A stretch of DNA of 64,000 nucleotides from Clytia hemisphaerica (taxonomy: Eukaryota; Cnidaria; Hydrozoa; Leptothecata; Clytiidae), in the NCBI GenBank assembly GCA_902728285.1, contig CACVBU010000899.1, positions 61,989 to 125,988 of the forward strand, written 5' to 3'. Position numbers and translations under genes: made by a program. Below, one piece after another: positions 1 through 8,749 of the stretch. Position 1 is the first letter of the stretch; every line of letters begins with the position of its first letter. The notes beneath the pieces were generated by a model. It ran no database searches. It was not told the origin of the DNA and worked only from the letters and a program-made list of their open reading frames with translations.

Positions 1-330
1 CCAGCTTTTCCCTCTTCTTTGTACTTTCCAAAATCCGATCCAGATGCTTTACTGCTTTAGAGGTCTTTTTATCTTCAGTGGCTTGAATGGCTTCTTTCGC
101 TTGGTTTTCGATTTCTAGTGTAAAGATGAATTGATTCTCATTCCCTTCTGATTTAAAGGAAGGAATGTTTTGAAGCTGCGTCCTTGGTTTTTTGGCCTTG
201 CTTAAGTCGTTTTAATATCCTCAAGTTAGTCATCTAAATAAGAAATAATTGACTTAGCTTGTCGATGATCATAAATTTTCGTTTGTTGATTTGCGTTTTC
301 AGATGATGAACTTGATGTGTGTCTTCCCAT
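1..330 (-). pseudogene. Retroelement gag-like ORF relic, truncated by the window edge
   Basis: Read on the minus strand from an ATG at 330, the first ~33 codons begin MGRHTSSSSENANQQ and stop at LDD. The reading then resumes in another frame with KAKKPRTQLQN and stays open to base 1. The later part contains SEGNENQFIF followed by a charged helix (LEIENQAKEAIQ, then AVKHLDRILESTKKREKL). A [K/S]xGNExQF block followed by a charged helix resembles the N-terminal gag-like protein of retroelements common in cnidarians and other marine invertebrates; this is from memory. The frame break and lack of splice sites point to a decayed copy. The rest of the element would lie to the left of the window. Confidence 0.4.
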
Positions 331-368
331 CTCGTGTGTCATGAGGGAAACACATAATTTTTAAGTGC

Positions 369-706
369 TTTAAGGGGGGGGGCTTCAGGAGGTACCCGAT
401 TCAGCAATTCCGTCAAATCTTTCTCCAATTTCCGTCAAACCGTCTAAAATTCAACCGAAATTCCGCCACCGAAAATTTCTTTGAAATTCAAGATTTTTGT
501 CATAAATTCCGCGAATTTTGAATATTTTTTGCCAATTCCGAAATTCCGCAAAACCTTTTGCTAAATTCCGTTTTTCCGCACTAAAATTGTCAAATTTTCC
601 GTCTCCGTCGGAGAACCCAATTTCCGTAATTCCGTCTAAATTTTCGCCGAATCCCGCCACACCGTCCGAAAAAAGGGCCGATTCCGCTCCTCCACCAAGC
701 ATGAAT
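369..706. repeat. Motif-array repeat, ATTCCGTCAAA family
   Basis: A run of nine G opens the block. It is followed by about 330 bp in which ATTCCG, ATTCCGTC and AATTCCGC recur every 15-35 bases, separated by A/T-rich spacers. The block ends near a CCTCC. Open frames through it are by-products of the repeat. It resembles the other motif-array elements of this window in plan, but I cannot see convincing terminal inverted repeats. Confidence 0.5.
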
Positions 707-1490
707 CCTCTTTAACTTAGGGTTAGAAATTAGAGTTTTAACTCTTGAGTTTTGATATGAGACTTGGGCTTGGGGGCTCTCGATTATAAGTGCAGCCCAC
801 AATTAGGCCTTTGAAATCGAACCCATACAGTGCAGGGAAGATTTAGCAAAAACACCAAGGATGAATTAAAAAGCAAACAGCTGCTCATCAAGGTTTAATT
901 CGTTTCTATTCTTACTATTTAATGATAGTCATGGGTATTTAATTTAGAAAATGATTAATTGCTTTTATGTTATATACTATTATGACTTAATTATTCTTTT
1001 ATCTTCAACCTTTGTTTAATGTATTCACATATGATATTTATGATTTTGTAAACTTTTTAAAAATTGAACATTTTGCTTGTAGCTTTTACTTTTGAACTGA
1101 CGACGGACGTGACTGTTCGAAATATATCTTGATTTTTTTACACATTGCATTTCAAGTTTTTCTGGAAAATGGTTTTGATTTTGAAAGTTTTTCATTAGAC
1201 GCCCTTATATATAACCATGAAGGTAATAAAGATATAGATGTAGAGAAAACCTCCTCAGTAATGCCCTAATGGTCGTTCAATTCTTTTAAAATTCTATTCA
1301 AAGCCGCTTTTCCTTGAACCATCATTGGAAGCAAAAAACGTAAATTTATAACTTTGTTCGTTATTTTGAAAAGCTTAATTTTGCGGAAAATCCTGGATAA
1401 AATGCGATTCAAAATAGTTTCAACTGTGAATGGCTAAATAATAAAAAAGTAATTTCGCAAGGATACATTTTCGGGCCGACATTTTGTGAC
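707..1490. other. Gene-free stretch
   Basis: AT-rich sequence with frequent stops in all frames. I see no splice-bounded exon, RNA gene or clear repeat here. Confidence 0.5.
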
Positions 1491-1494
1491 ATTT

Positions 1495-1750
1495 TACTTA
1501 AAATTGAGTAATTTAAGGCTCAGCATTGTTCTTAAATTGTTCTAATTTTTGGCGATTTTAAGCCTCATTGTTCTTATCAGTAGCATAAATAGGAGAGGCG
1601 CAAAATTTGTGTAGGAGAGCAGTTTTTTTATGACACTGTAATTATCTATTCATAATATAAAAATATAATTACTGTGTCATAAAAATCTGCTCTCCTACAG
1701 AAATTTTGCGCCCCTTTAGTCTACGCTACTGCTTATAGAATTGTTCTTAT
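1495..1750. repeat. Motif-array repeat, GCCTCA-TTGTTCTTA family, split by a MITE
   Basis: Repeated AAGGCTCA, AAGCCTCA and TTGTTCTTA words mark this block. Similar words recur at 41125-41360 (as GAGCCTCATGTTTCTTA) and 54945-55115 (as GGCTGTTCTTA). A separate 154-bp foldback element has inserted between 1578 and 1731. Confidence 0.45.
1578..1731. mobile_element. 154-bp foldback MITE, CAGTAGC termini, 5-bp TSD
   Basis: The two halves are near-perfect reverse complements. The left end begins CAGTAGCATAAATAGGAGAG and the right end closes with CTACGCTACTG; the arms include GTAGGAGAGCAG and CTGCTCTCCTAC. The element is flanked by CTTAT at 1573-1577 and 1732-1736. The CAGTRGCGTAG end and 5-bp duplication resemble the element at 44749-45008. 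It has no coding capacity. Confidence 0.8.
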
Positions 1751-2588
1751 AAAAGGAAAAAAGTGTATTTCCAAAGCAACCAACCAGCTGTTTACTTCCG
1801 ATGATGAGTCAGAATAGAATATAACGCGTTGAAAAAAGGATAGAGGTTTTTATTACCTTCATGATATAATGGTCCAGATAGCCGAAAATCTGTCATATTT
1901 CCAGGTGACGTTCGTTTATAAGCTGCTTTTTATATTTTACAAAGCATGCTGAAAAGATGGTCCTTGAAACGTACTAAATGAAAATGATATGATTTATAGG
2001 ATTTGGATGGCTAGATCACGAGATAATTTGGTTTACAAATGAACATTGCAAGAAGTTTTAGCTTGTTCAGCTTCTTCTTTTTAAACCCAAATATCTGGTC
2101 ATCGAAACCTTATAAGTCAAACTATACCAGGGATAAAATTTTAGCCAAATTTTACAGTTGGAATGGGGTCCTACCGGGTCTATGGGGGTGTATTTTCAGT
2201 TAGTGCGTTCATCTTTTGAGCCTGGTTTGGAGCTGTAAATCTTATTGAATCGTTGTTGATGATGTCACAAGGAAAAAGTGCAGATATCGCGTCATTTCTG
2301 ACTATTTTTCTAATCGACTCCATTTTAAAAGTGGCCCCTATCTACTTTTCATGATCTTTCGACTTAGAACACTTGAATTTTTAAATAATCTATGTACTGA
2401 AAATGCCCCCAAAAAAGGTTCCAAAATTTTTCAAATCGACTCCCAATGGACTGCGAACTTCGTTTTCTTTTTTTTAAAGATTTCAGCAGTAAATTATTTT
2501 TATCAAGGTAAAAGCCTTATTCTACCGGACTAAGCATAGTTTCACCCCCTATGTTTTAGGGTGATCTTCAATTTTAGTAAATTCATTT
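1737..2588. other. Intergenic stretch upstream of the PARP gene
   Basis: AT-rich sequence. Small open frames, such as one around 2351-2533, have no splice context or recognisable domain. I see no repeat boundary. Confidence 0.4.
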
Positions 2589-2618
2589 TTGGTTAATAGT
2601 GAATTAATAAAGCAGAAA

Positions 2619-2794
2619 ATGAGCTTGGAAAGTCATATCCAGACTGCAAGAGCGAAACGACAACGACAAAATTTCACAATGAAAAGCCAACCGGTAACCA
2701 TAATTATTTTAACCGACTCTGATGACGATGAAGTGGACAAGGAAATCAGTCCCAAGAGACAGAAGACAGATGCCACAACTCAAACTGAAAAAAT
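2619..2794 (+). CDS. Candidate 5' exon of the PARP gene with a SUMO-interaction motif
   Basis: The ATG at 2619 opens MSLESHIQTARAKRQRQ. The frame stays open to a strong donor GTATGT at 2795 (58 codons plus 2 bases). The peptide has a basic N-terminus, then VTIIILTDSDDDE, a textbook SUMO-interaction motif (hydrophobic core followed by acidic residues), then a basic cluster SPKRQKTD that could be a nuclear signal. This composition suits a nuclear PARP and the exon lies just upstream of the catalytic exons on the same strand. Its phase (2) does not join directly to the exon at 3742 (phase 0), so an intermediate exon must exist, or the two belong to different transcripts. Confidence 0.5.
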
Positions 2795-2879
2795 GTATGT
2801 CTTCCAAATAAACTTACAGTATATGGCCCCAAAAACGTAGGTTGTTTCAAGATTTCGGTACTGCTGAAATTTTTGGACC

Positions 2880-3065
2880 CCCTTATAAATCAACCTTTGT
2901 CCGTTTGTCCGTCGGTCTGTTACCAGCTTTTCTCGAAATTAGCTCATTAGTTTTTTCTGATTTTTGTCGTAATGGTGCAAAATAGTGATGGTTAAAATGT
3001 GACGGAGCCCGGTTTTCGGAAAAAAATTTTCCAACTAAAAATGCCGCCGAAAAAAACGGTTATTT
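2880..3065. repeat. Dispersed repeat related to the 45.9-47.0 kb duplication
   Basis: This block shares TTACCAGCTTTTCTCGA, the TAGCTCATTAG region, TGTGACGGAGCCC and the AAAATGCCGCCGAAAAAA-type segment with the repeat at 45928-47000. It is a partial diverged copy in the same orientation. Confidence 0.6.
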
Positions 3066-3514
3066 TGTTTTTTTTCTTTCTTCCCTACTCCCCTTCCCTC
3101 TCCCCACATCAACAATCAATGATGAATTCAATGCGTTATGCATTTTCGCTAAACGCTATACATTTTCTGACTGATTGTTTTCATTTTTCTCCTTATTGCT
3201 ATCTCACTTTCATCATCAGTAGGTCTATTCAGCATCTATCTTGTTGTTTCAGAATTTCGGTAATCTTATTATCTTACAAAATCTCTCACCTTAAAATCTC
3301 TCGCCCTCTTTATCTGAGTGACCTGGTGAGATCCTTTATTTGGCAAGGCGTAAAACATTTTTAAAGTAGACTGGGTGAAACAGACAAAAGGTTTAATTCT
3401 CCCTTTTTATACAAATAACATGCTCTCATGGATAAAACGGGAACAGTTTTTCTACCTGGCCTTTGTTGTTGAGACTCGTAACTACGTATCTCCCCACCCT
3501 AACACAATTCAATA
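3066..3514. other. Probable intron sequence
   Basis: A T/C-rich stretch with no exon I can support. The open frame through 2999-3364 starts in a repeat and shows no domain. Confidence 0.3.
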
Positions 3515-3580
3515 ATGGCTAATTGGAGAGAGCTCGAACGGGTTTGTGCGGCGGTTAAGGGAATGCAAATTGACCGACTG
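3515..3580 (+). CDS. Possible alternative first exon of the PARP gene
   Basis: ATG at 3515 opens MANWRELERVCAAVKGMQIDRL, 22 codons ending exactly at a strong GTATGT donor (3581). Its phase (0) joins perfectly to the next exon at 3742. An in-frame stop lies 13 bases upstream (3500-3502), with no AG acceptor between, so if real this is a first coding exon. It is not supported by family resemblance, only by phase and donor quality. Confidence 0.4.
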
Positions 3581-3741
3581 GTATGTACGGTCGTTAAAGT
3601 ATGCTTTTCAAGGGAGCAGAAATGTATTGCCAGGGTGGACTTTTTTTAACTGGATGATTCTAAAAGTCAACCAAGCAGAATTTAGTTTTATGTGCGTTTG
3701 AGTTATGGACACTCCACTGTATTTGTAATTCATTTATTCAG

Positions 3742-4581
3742 CAAACCTCCGAGTATATTCCCAAGTCACTGGAAGCAAATAAGAAAAACAGGATATACAC
3801 ATTGCAGAAAGTCGATGAAAAAATATACCAAAACATTAAAGGAAGACTTGACCAAACTATTTCAATAATTTCGATTGAGGAAGTAATAAATAACCATTTA
3901 TTTCGTCAGTACAAACTGTAAGTACAATTTATTTTTTAGTACTTTGTACCAAATTTTGTCTGAAAGAGAAAGAGAGTTCATAAGATGATTTCCAATTCGA
4001 GTCATAGCTTGGTGAGTGTATTTTTTTAAATCACATAATGAAATTAAATTTGACGTGCATAGGGACGACGGTATATCCGCTTTCAAAACAAAATTTACCC
4101 AAGGGTTGATGGCCCATATTCCAATGGGGTTAGAATTCGGGCTCTTTTTCGGAATTTTCCACCGGTTTCTGTAGAGGCTGGTCTGACGAAGGCACTGGAA
4201 TTAGTATAAGGGTGTAAAAATCTTTGGATGTAGAAAGTTCATGTTTCTATATAAACAAACCGCGATACTACAGTTTCTTACCCACCAAGAGAGGTAGAGT
4301 TATATTCTAAAGATTATTCTTTCAAATTTATACAGGAAAAAAGACATAATGCAGGATGTAAACAATGGTTGCATAAATGAAATGCAGCTCTGGCACGGCA
4401 CTAATGAAAAAGCCGTGTCTTTTATATGCCATCAATCATTTGACCCACGTGTTGTGAAGAATGGTCTTTTTGGAGAGGGAGCTTATTTTTCATATTACCC
4501 CGAATACTCAATGAATTTGACCTATTCAAAACCTGGTACAGGAGGAATTTGTAACATATTTTTGGCTGACGTTCTGGTTGG
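3742..4581 (+). CDS. PARP-type (ARTD) catalytic domain, two exons
   Basis: A mono- or poly-ADP-ribosyltransferase domain. Exon 3742-3917 (acceptor TTCAG, donor GTAAGT) encodes QTSEYIPKS and later ISIIEEV-like sequence ending FRQYKL, matching the helix and 'ER.QN..LW..Y' strand that open PARP12/13/14-type catalytic domains. Exon 4336 to about 4581 continues in phase and carries LWHGTNEKAV, the signature H of the H-Y-E triad, then GEGAYFSYYPEYS, the NAD-binding tyrosine segment, and FLADVLVG. The exact 3' end is uncertain: donors are possible at 4582 or 4595. The last part of the fold, holding the third triad position and the usual Q-YPEY motif, is not found in these exons. Activity therefore cannot be judged. 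The following intron carries a hammerhead retroposon. Confidence 0.8.
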
Positions 4582-4626
4582 TTACTCCGCTTTGGTAATT
4601 ATGTTATTTCTCTATACACTATTATA

Positions 4627-4795
4627 TACTCCTGTTGAGGAGTAAGCTCTGCTTCTCCGTTCACCACAAGCGATTATGCGAAGCTCAACACTTAGTGTTT
4701 TGAGCACTCTGGTGACAACAGTCAGTCTATGCTCGCTTACCCAAGCCGCACTGATGAGTCCTGGGAAGGACGAAACACGTGTCTATGGATAGATG
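4627..4795 (+). mobile_element. 169-bp retroposon carrying a hammerhead ribozyme, 14-bp TSD
   Basis: The segment lies between two identical 14-base copies of TATACACTATTATA (4613-4626 and 4796-4809), the mark of target-primed insertion. It starts TACTCCTGTTGAGGAG and ends GGATAGATG without a poly-A tail. A hammerhead core sits in its last 45 bases. Hammerheads are known in Penelope-like retroelements, in schistosome SINEs and in retrozymes. This copy could be the 3' end of a Penelope-like element or a hammerhead SINE; I cannot tell which. It sits in an intron of the PARP gene, in the sense orientation. Confidence 0.8.
4746..4790 (+). ncRNA. Type I hammerhead ribozyme
   Basis: All invariant core bases are present in order: CTGATGA (4751-4757), stem II GTCC/GGAC (4758-4761 with 4768-4771, loop TGGGAA), GAA (4772-4774), a minimal loopless stem III ACAC/GTGT (4775-4782), and the cleavage-site C at 4783. 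Stem I would pair CCGCA (4746-4750) with TATGG (4784-4788), giving one A-C mismatch and one G-U wobble. The minimal stem III is typical of retroelement hammerheads, which are thought to work as dimers. Self-cleavage after 4783 is predicted, but the imperfect stem I could weaken it. Confidence 0.85.
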
Positions 4796-5100
4796 TATAC
4801 ACTATTATAATACGCTTAAATTTAAATCGGAACTATTCAATTTTCGCATGAAGCTTTTTCGCTAGCGATTTTTAAGCAGACGACAATTCTTTGTTGCGCC
4901 TATTTTGCATTGATCTTTCAATTAGAAAACCTCTACGTAGACCATGTAACATTTTGAGGTATTTGCACTAATTATTAAGTTAGTAACTTAAGTTGTAGGT
5001 ATTAACTGCCCGATTTGAATACTTTCTGGTATTTTCTATCAAATTGGAATTGGCCAATTGTTTACTTTTTTAAGATATGTAATTCCGTGTTGTCTTGTGT

Positions 5101-5320
5101 TCACCCTCGAAAACGTCCCAGGTAGGGTCTCAAAAACACCAAAATAGAAAAATCAGTCCCTCGTAGGGTACCTATTTTTGAAAAATTTGGGAAAATTTCA
5201 GTCCCATTCAGGGTCACTTTTTTCGCAAATTTTGAGTCCCACGTAGGGTCCATTTTTCGAACCTCAGCGGAGCACCTCCGTCGGTCGACAAGGGTAGTAC
5301 CCCGGGACACGTATTTTTCC
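5101..5320. repeat. Relic of the AGGGTC motif-array family
   Basis: Words AGTCCC, GTAGGGTC and CAGGGTC recur four times with TTTTTGAAAA-type spacers, ending GGGTAGTACCCCGGGACACG. Compare the full copy at 14748-15082, which ends CCCTAGTACCCCC. This copy has lost a clear left terminus. Confidence 0.5.
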
Positions 5321-5646
5321 TCTGTACGGTCCTCGGCTCTCTTGCGTCGTAAATACGTGACCCCTGGGTCGAGGGTGGTCTTGTGTTATCTCATGTCCCT
5401 GTGTTTCTCTATATACAATATAGTATCGCTCTAACGAAATCGATCTCAACGATTTATCTGATCGATCTTTTGCGGTGGCACAAAATTTCGACAATACATT
5501 AATGATAAATTTGTTATAAAAATTATATAAAGATTGTAAATATTGGATATTTTATTACAGCTAGAAATGAAATTAAATCTTGAAATGCAACATATCAATC
5601 AATTAGATTTACAAAACGAATTTTCCTTTTACTTTGTCTACTTTAG

Positions 5647-5804
5647 CCCCTCTCACCAATAGCAATAGTAATGGATATGTTTCTTTTAATCCACTTTTGT
5701 CAACATACAAGCTTACCGCCAATTTTTCATTTCTGGACCTGTCCGATTCTGAACAGGAGCATAAGGACACCAATGCTGCTTTTGAAACCAAAACTTTACA
5801 GTAA
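5647..5804 (+). CDS. Candidate terminal exon of the PARP gene
   Basis: Acceptor CTACTTTAG ends at 5646. The open frame that follows (PLTNSNSNGYVSFNPLLS, later FLDLSDSEQEHKD) runs 51 codons to a TAA at 5802. The composition is polar and protein-like, and a canonical AATAAA lies at 5920. Phase permits joining to the 4581 donor. The conserved C-terminal PARP motif is not visible, so it may instead end another transcript. Confidence 0.3.
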
Positions 5805-5919
5805 TACGACAACCTCATATAATCTCCTTTTTTACTTGACAAAGAGACTAGCCCTAGACGCCTCTAAATTTCTATCGCTTTGTATCGGACGATTTTCTGA
5901 CAAACTTAAGTAATGTTTG

Positions 5920-5925
5920 AATAAA
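5920..5925 (+). terminator. Polyadenylation signal AATAAA
   Basis: AATAAA 116 bases past the candidate stop codon at 5802, followed by a T/G-rich stretch. It is consistent with the 3' end of the PARP transcription unit. Confidence 0.4.
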
Positions 5926-5929
5926 ATAC

Positions 5930-6500
5930 AAGTGTTTTTAATCAGGTAAAGTCTGTCTCAATAATTTGTAGCGGAGAATTAGATAGCGGTTTTGTCCTTG
6001 TTAAAAGAGCTCTTTTTTAAGTCAACCAGGGCAAAGTTTTTTTTAAGCTGTATTGTTTGACTGAATGAATATTCTTTGAATTATTCTTCGCTAATTGTTT
6101 TTAGCAAGCACAGAACCGTTATCTATAATTCGAAAGCTACAGCATTTTTGTCTCCGCTGCAAATTATATTGAGACTTTAGAGAATTGGAAGGAAATGAAA
6201 ATGATATTCGAAATTTTCGATTACATACCAAAAACCTTAAAGAGAGAAACTTTAAGGGAAAGAAAATATGGCAGATTTACCTAAAATCTGGTAAATTAAG
6301 TTCCCCTTGATTTTATTTTTTCAACCTTTCGCCAAATTTAGTTTATTTTTGTGCATTTCCTGAATCCTCAACTTTATTGATAAGCTTTAAGAGGGGAGGC
6401 AATTTCCAAGATTTTACACGCAATAGGGTGCACGGGGAAGTACCGCTGGTCAAAAGGGTCAGAAGGGTCCATTTTAAGTCCTTAAAAGTATTCGACTTTA
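5930..6500. other. Intergenic stretch
   Basis: AT-rich sequence with no exon, RNA gene or bounded repeat that I can support. Confidence 0.4.
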
Positions 6501-6505
6501 GTTAA

Positions 6506-7845
6506 CCTTTAGACACCGCTGTTTTTAAAAACAGCGCGCGCTGCTGCCGCTGTTTTTTTCATGAAAATGGAGGTTTCGCGGAAAATGTCATAAAATCTGA
6601 ACCGCTAAAGCTTAAGTAAAAAGTAAACCCATTTTGAAAAGCTAAGGATCTATTTTTTCAGATAATACCAAAAAGACACCTCATCACCCTTTTAAACCTG
6701 ACTACACAGCCTCAAATCAAAACAGTAAAAATTCCATGTTTACGATTTTTTCACTTTTTCTTTTTTTTGACAAATTGAATGAAAAAAGTGGGTACAAGGT
6801 AAAGATTGGTCCCAGAAAAATTATTTTGTTTTAGTTTATGTTATAAGCCACCATTGTGTGAAATTTCAGGGCTGAAGAAGCTCATTTCATCTCAGAATCT
6901 AAGTTTCGGTGAAGCACACTTTTCCACCAAAATTGACACTCTGGCCACAACAGGTAAATTAAGTGGTCCCGTTGCTCTAAAATTGGCCCTGCACTTACCC
7001 TAAGCCTGTAAAATTACTACAATAATCATAACAGACTCTCTATCATGTAAATTCAAGCAATAAAACACCAGAATAGTGGAAAAACTGAGGCAAAACAGCC
7101 CTGAGTTGTTGGAGCTAGAGATAGGCATGTATGTCAGGAAATACCCCCTAAAACCCCTTCAAACCACATAGAAACTGCCAATAAAGGTTCTCTATCTCAT
7201 ATAATGATATTTATATGCTGAAACCAAGAAAAAAACAGACATAAACATGACTTTTCAGTCCAAAAATCCATCAAACACCCTCTGTCCACCACTAAAACGA
7301 TGTTTTGTTGACATTTGAAAAATACACCGACATTGAGTTCCGATATCTCGAGATGTATAAAAGCAGGACCCGTAAAATTTTGAATGAATGAACCTTCACC
7401 CACTGACCTTTATATAACCCTGGACCCTGCAATATCTGCCATCTTTGATTGGAGTTTTTTTAGAATTGGTACCCAAGGAGAAGCCATTGCAATGCTAAAA
7501 ATTAACGTCTAACGCCGCTACATCATCAAAAGAATTTGAGGGAAAGTAGACCTAGCGCTCTCGATGCATTTACACCGCTATCGAGTAGTGCCGACATTAG
7601 GGTACCAATTTTCAAAAAACTCCGATCAAAGATTTTGCTTGGCTGGGATTGAGAAGCTTTGTCCAGGGTTATATAAAGGTCAGTGCCTTCACCCCTATCC
7701 TGTCTGCTAAATTTTACAGAATAGAAAAATTCAAACTGGTCTTTATTTTATTAAACTTTGAAAGGACCCCAGTATCAAAACGTACGTGGTACGTCTCTCG
7801 GCCTGTATATATGACGTACGTGGTACGTCTCTCGGCGTCTAAAGG
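6506..7845. mobile_element. piggyBac-like non-autonomous element, 1.34 kb
   Basis: TTAA at 6502-6505 and 7846-7849 flank matching termini: CCTTTAGACACCG on the left and CGGCGTCTAAAGG on the right (12 of 13 positions complementary). A TTAA duplication with ~13-bp inverted termini starting CC is the piggyBac pattern. No transposase reading frame survives. Just inside the left end is a perfect 20-base palindrome beginning CGCTGTTTTT. Near the right end the 23-base word beginning ACGTACGTGGTACGTCTCTC occurs twice. A foldback at 7402-7686 lies inside. Confidence 0.6.
7402..7686. repeat. Foldback inside the piggyBac-like element
   Basis: Arms of roughly 80 bases: GACCTTTATATAACCCTGGA near the left and TCCAGGGTTATATAAAGGTC near the right, plus CTTTGATTGGAGTTTTTT against AAAAAACTCCGATCAAAG. 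A related TCTTTGATCGGAGTTTTT occurs at 38223. Confidence 0.6.
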
Positions 7846-7849
7846 TTAA

Positions 7850-8400
7850 AGATTACTGGTTCAATCCCAATTCATATCTTGCGTAGTGAACTCAAAGGAA
7901 CAAAACTTAGGTACATTAATATTTTAAGTATCAAGCCATTAGACACTATAACAACAAATCAATCCGTGGCTCAAAGGGTAGAAAGCTTTTCTCCTATGCC
8001 CAAGATTTCTGGTTCAATCCCAAGTCAAGTCAAACTGCGTAGTAAACTCGAATGAAATGAAAATATAGAGACACATTTAAATTAAAAAGCAAGTCAAGTC
8101 ACAAGTCATTAGACACATTAACAACAAATCGATCAGTGGCTCAAAGGCAGAAAGCTCTGCTCCTATGCCCACGATTCCTGGTTCAATCCCGAGTCAATGA
8201 TAACTGGTACAATTTCGGACCAAAGTAGTAGACTTAGTGAATAAGTAAAAAGTTTGTCCTCAAAAAAAAACATAGGTGCGTTGAGATTAAAAAGCAAGCC
8301 ATCGTTAAACACTAAGACAAATCGTTCAGTGGCTCAAAGGTAGAAAGCTCGATTGCCGTGCCCAGGCTTAATGGTCCAATCGGATATAATTGAATATAAA
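7850..8400 (+). repeat. Tandem tRNA-derived units (SINE-like)
   Basis: Four units spaced about 150-195 bases carry RNA polymerase III-type promoter boxes. B boxes GGTTCAATCCC lie at 7858, 8011 and 8180, with a degenerate one near 8373. A-box-like TGGCTCAAAGG precedes them (for example 7967). A linker with TAAAAAGCAAG and the word CATTAGACAC separates units. The T-arm is recognisable, but no full cloverleaf or anticodon stem folds, so these are tRNA-derived relics rather than tRNA genes. Confidence 0.6.
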
Positions 8401-8749
8401 CCATAAGTAACAAAGTAACAATGGTAGGAGCCGATCATCAGAAGAAAACAGGCGAGCACAATTGTATAACCTCCACTAATAATAACCACTCCACTTAAAA
8501 GAAAACTTTGTATAGAGGTATATGCTTAAAAATTAAACAGCTAAATATACATGGTTTCTACTAGATTATTGTTAATCATTTAAACAACATGACGTAACAT
8601 ATGCTATTATGCAAGCTAATAAGTTGATTGACAGATATCTTTGAATAAAATATGGCAAATTGATTGACAGATATATTTTTCTAGAATACATAAAGTAATT
8701 ACCGTTAGGTGTGAAAATGATAGGCGAAGAGGTAAATAAAAAACATATT
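8401..8749. other. Stretch between SINE units and satellite
   Basis: No gene seen. An internal near-duplicate, AAGTTGATTGACAGATAT and AAATTGATTGACAGATAT (8623 and 8657), is the only structure noticed. Confidence 0.4.
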
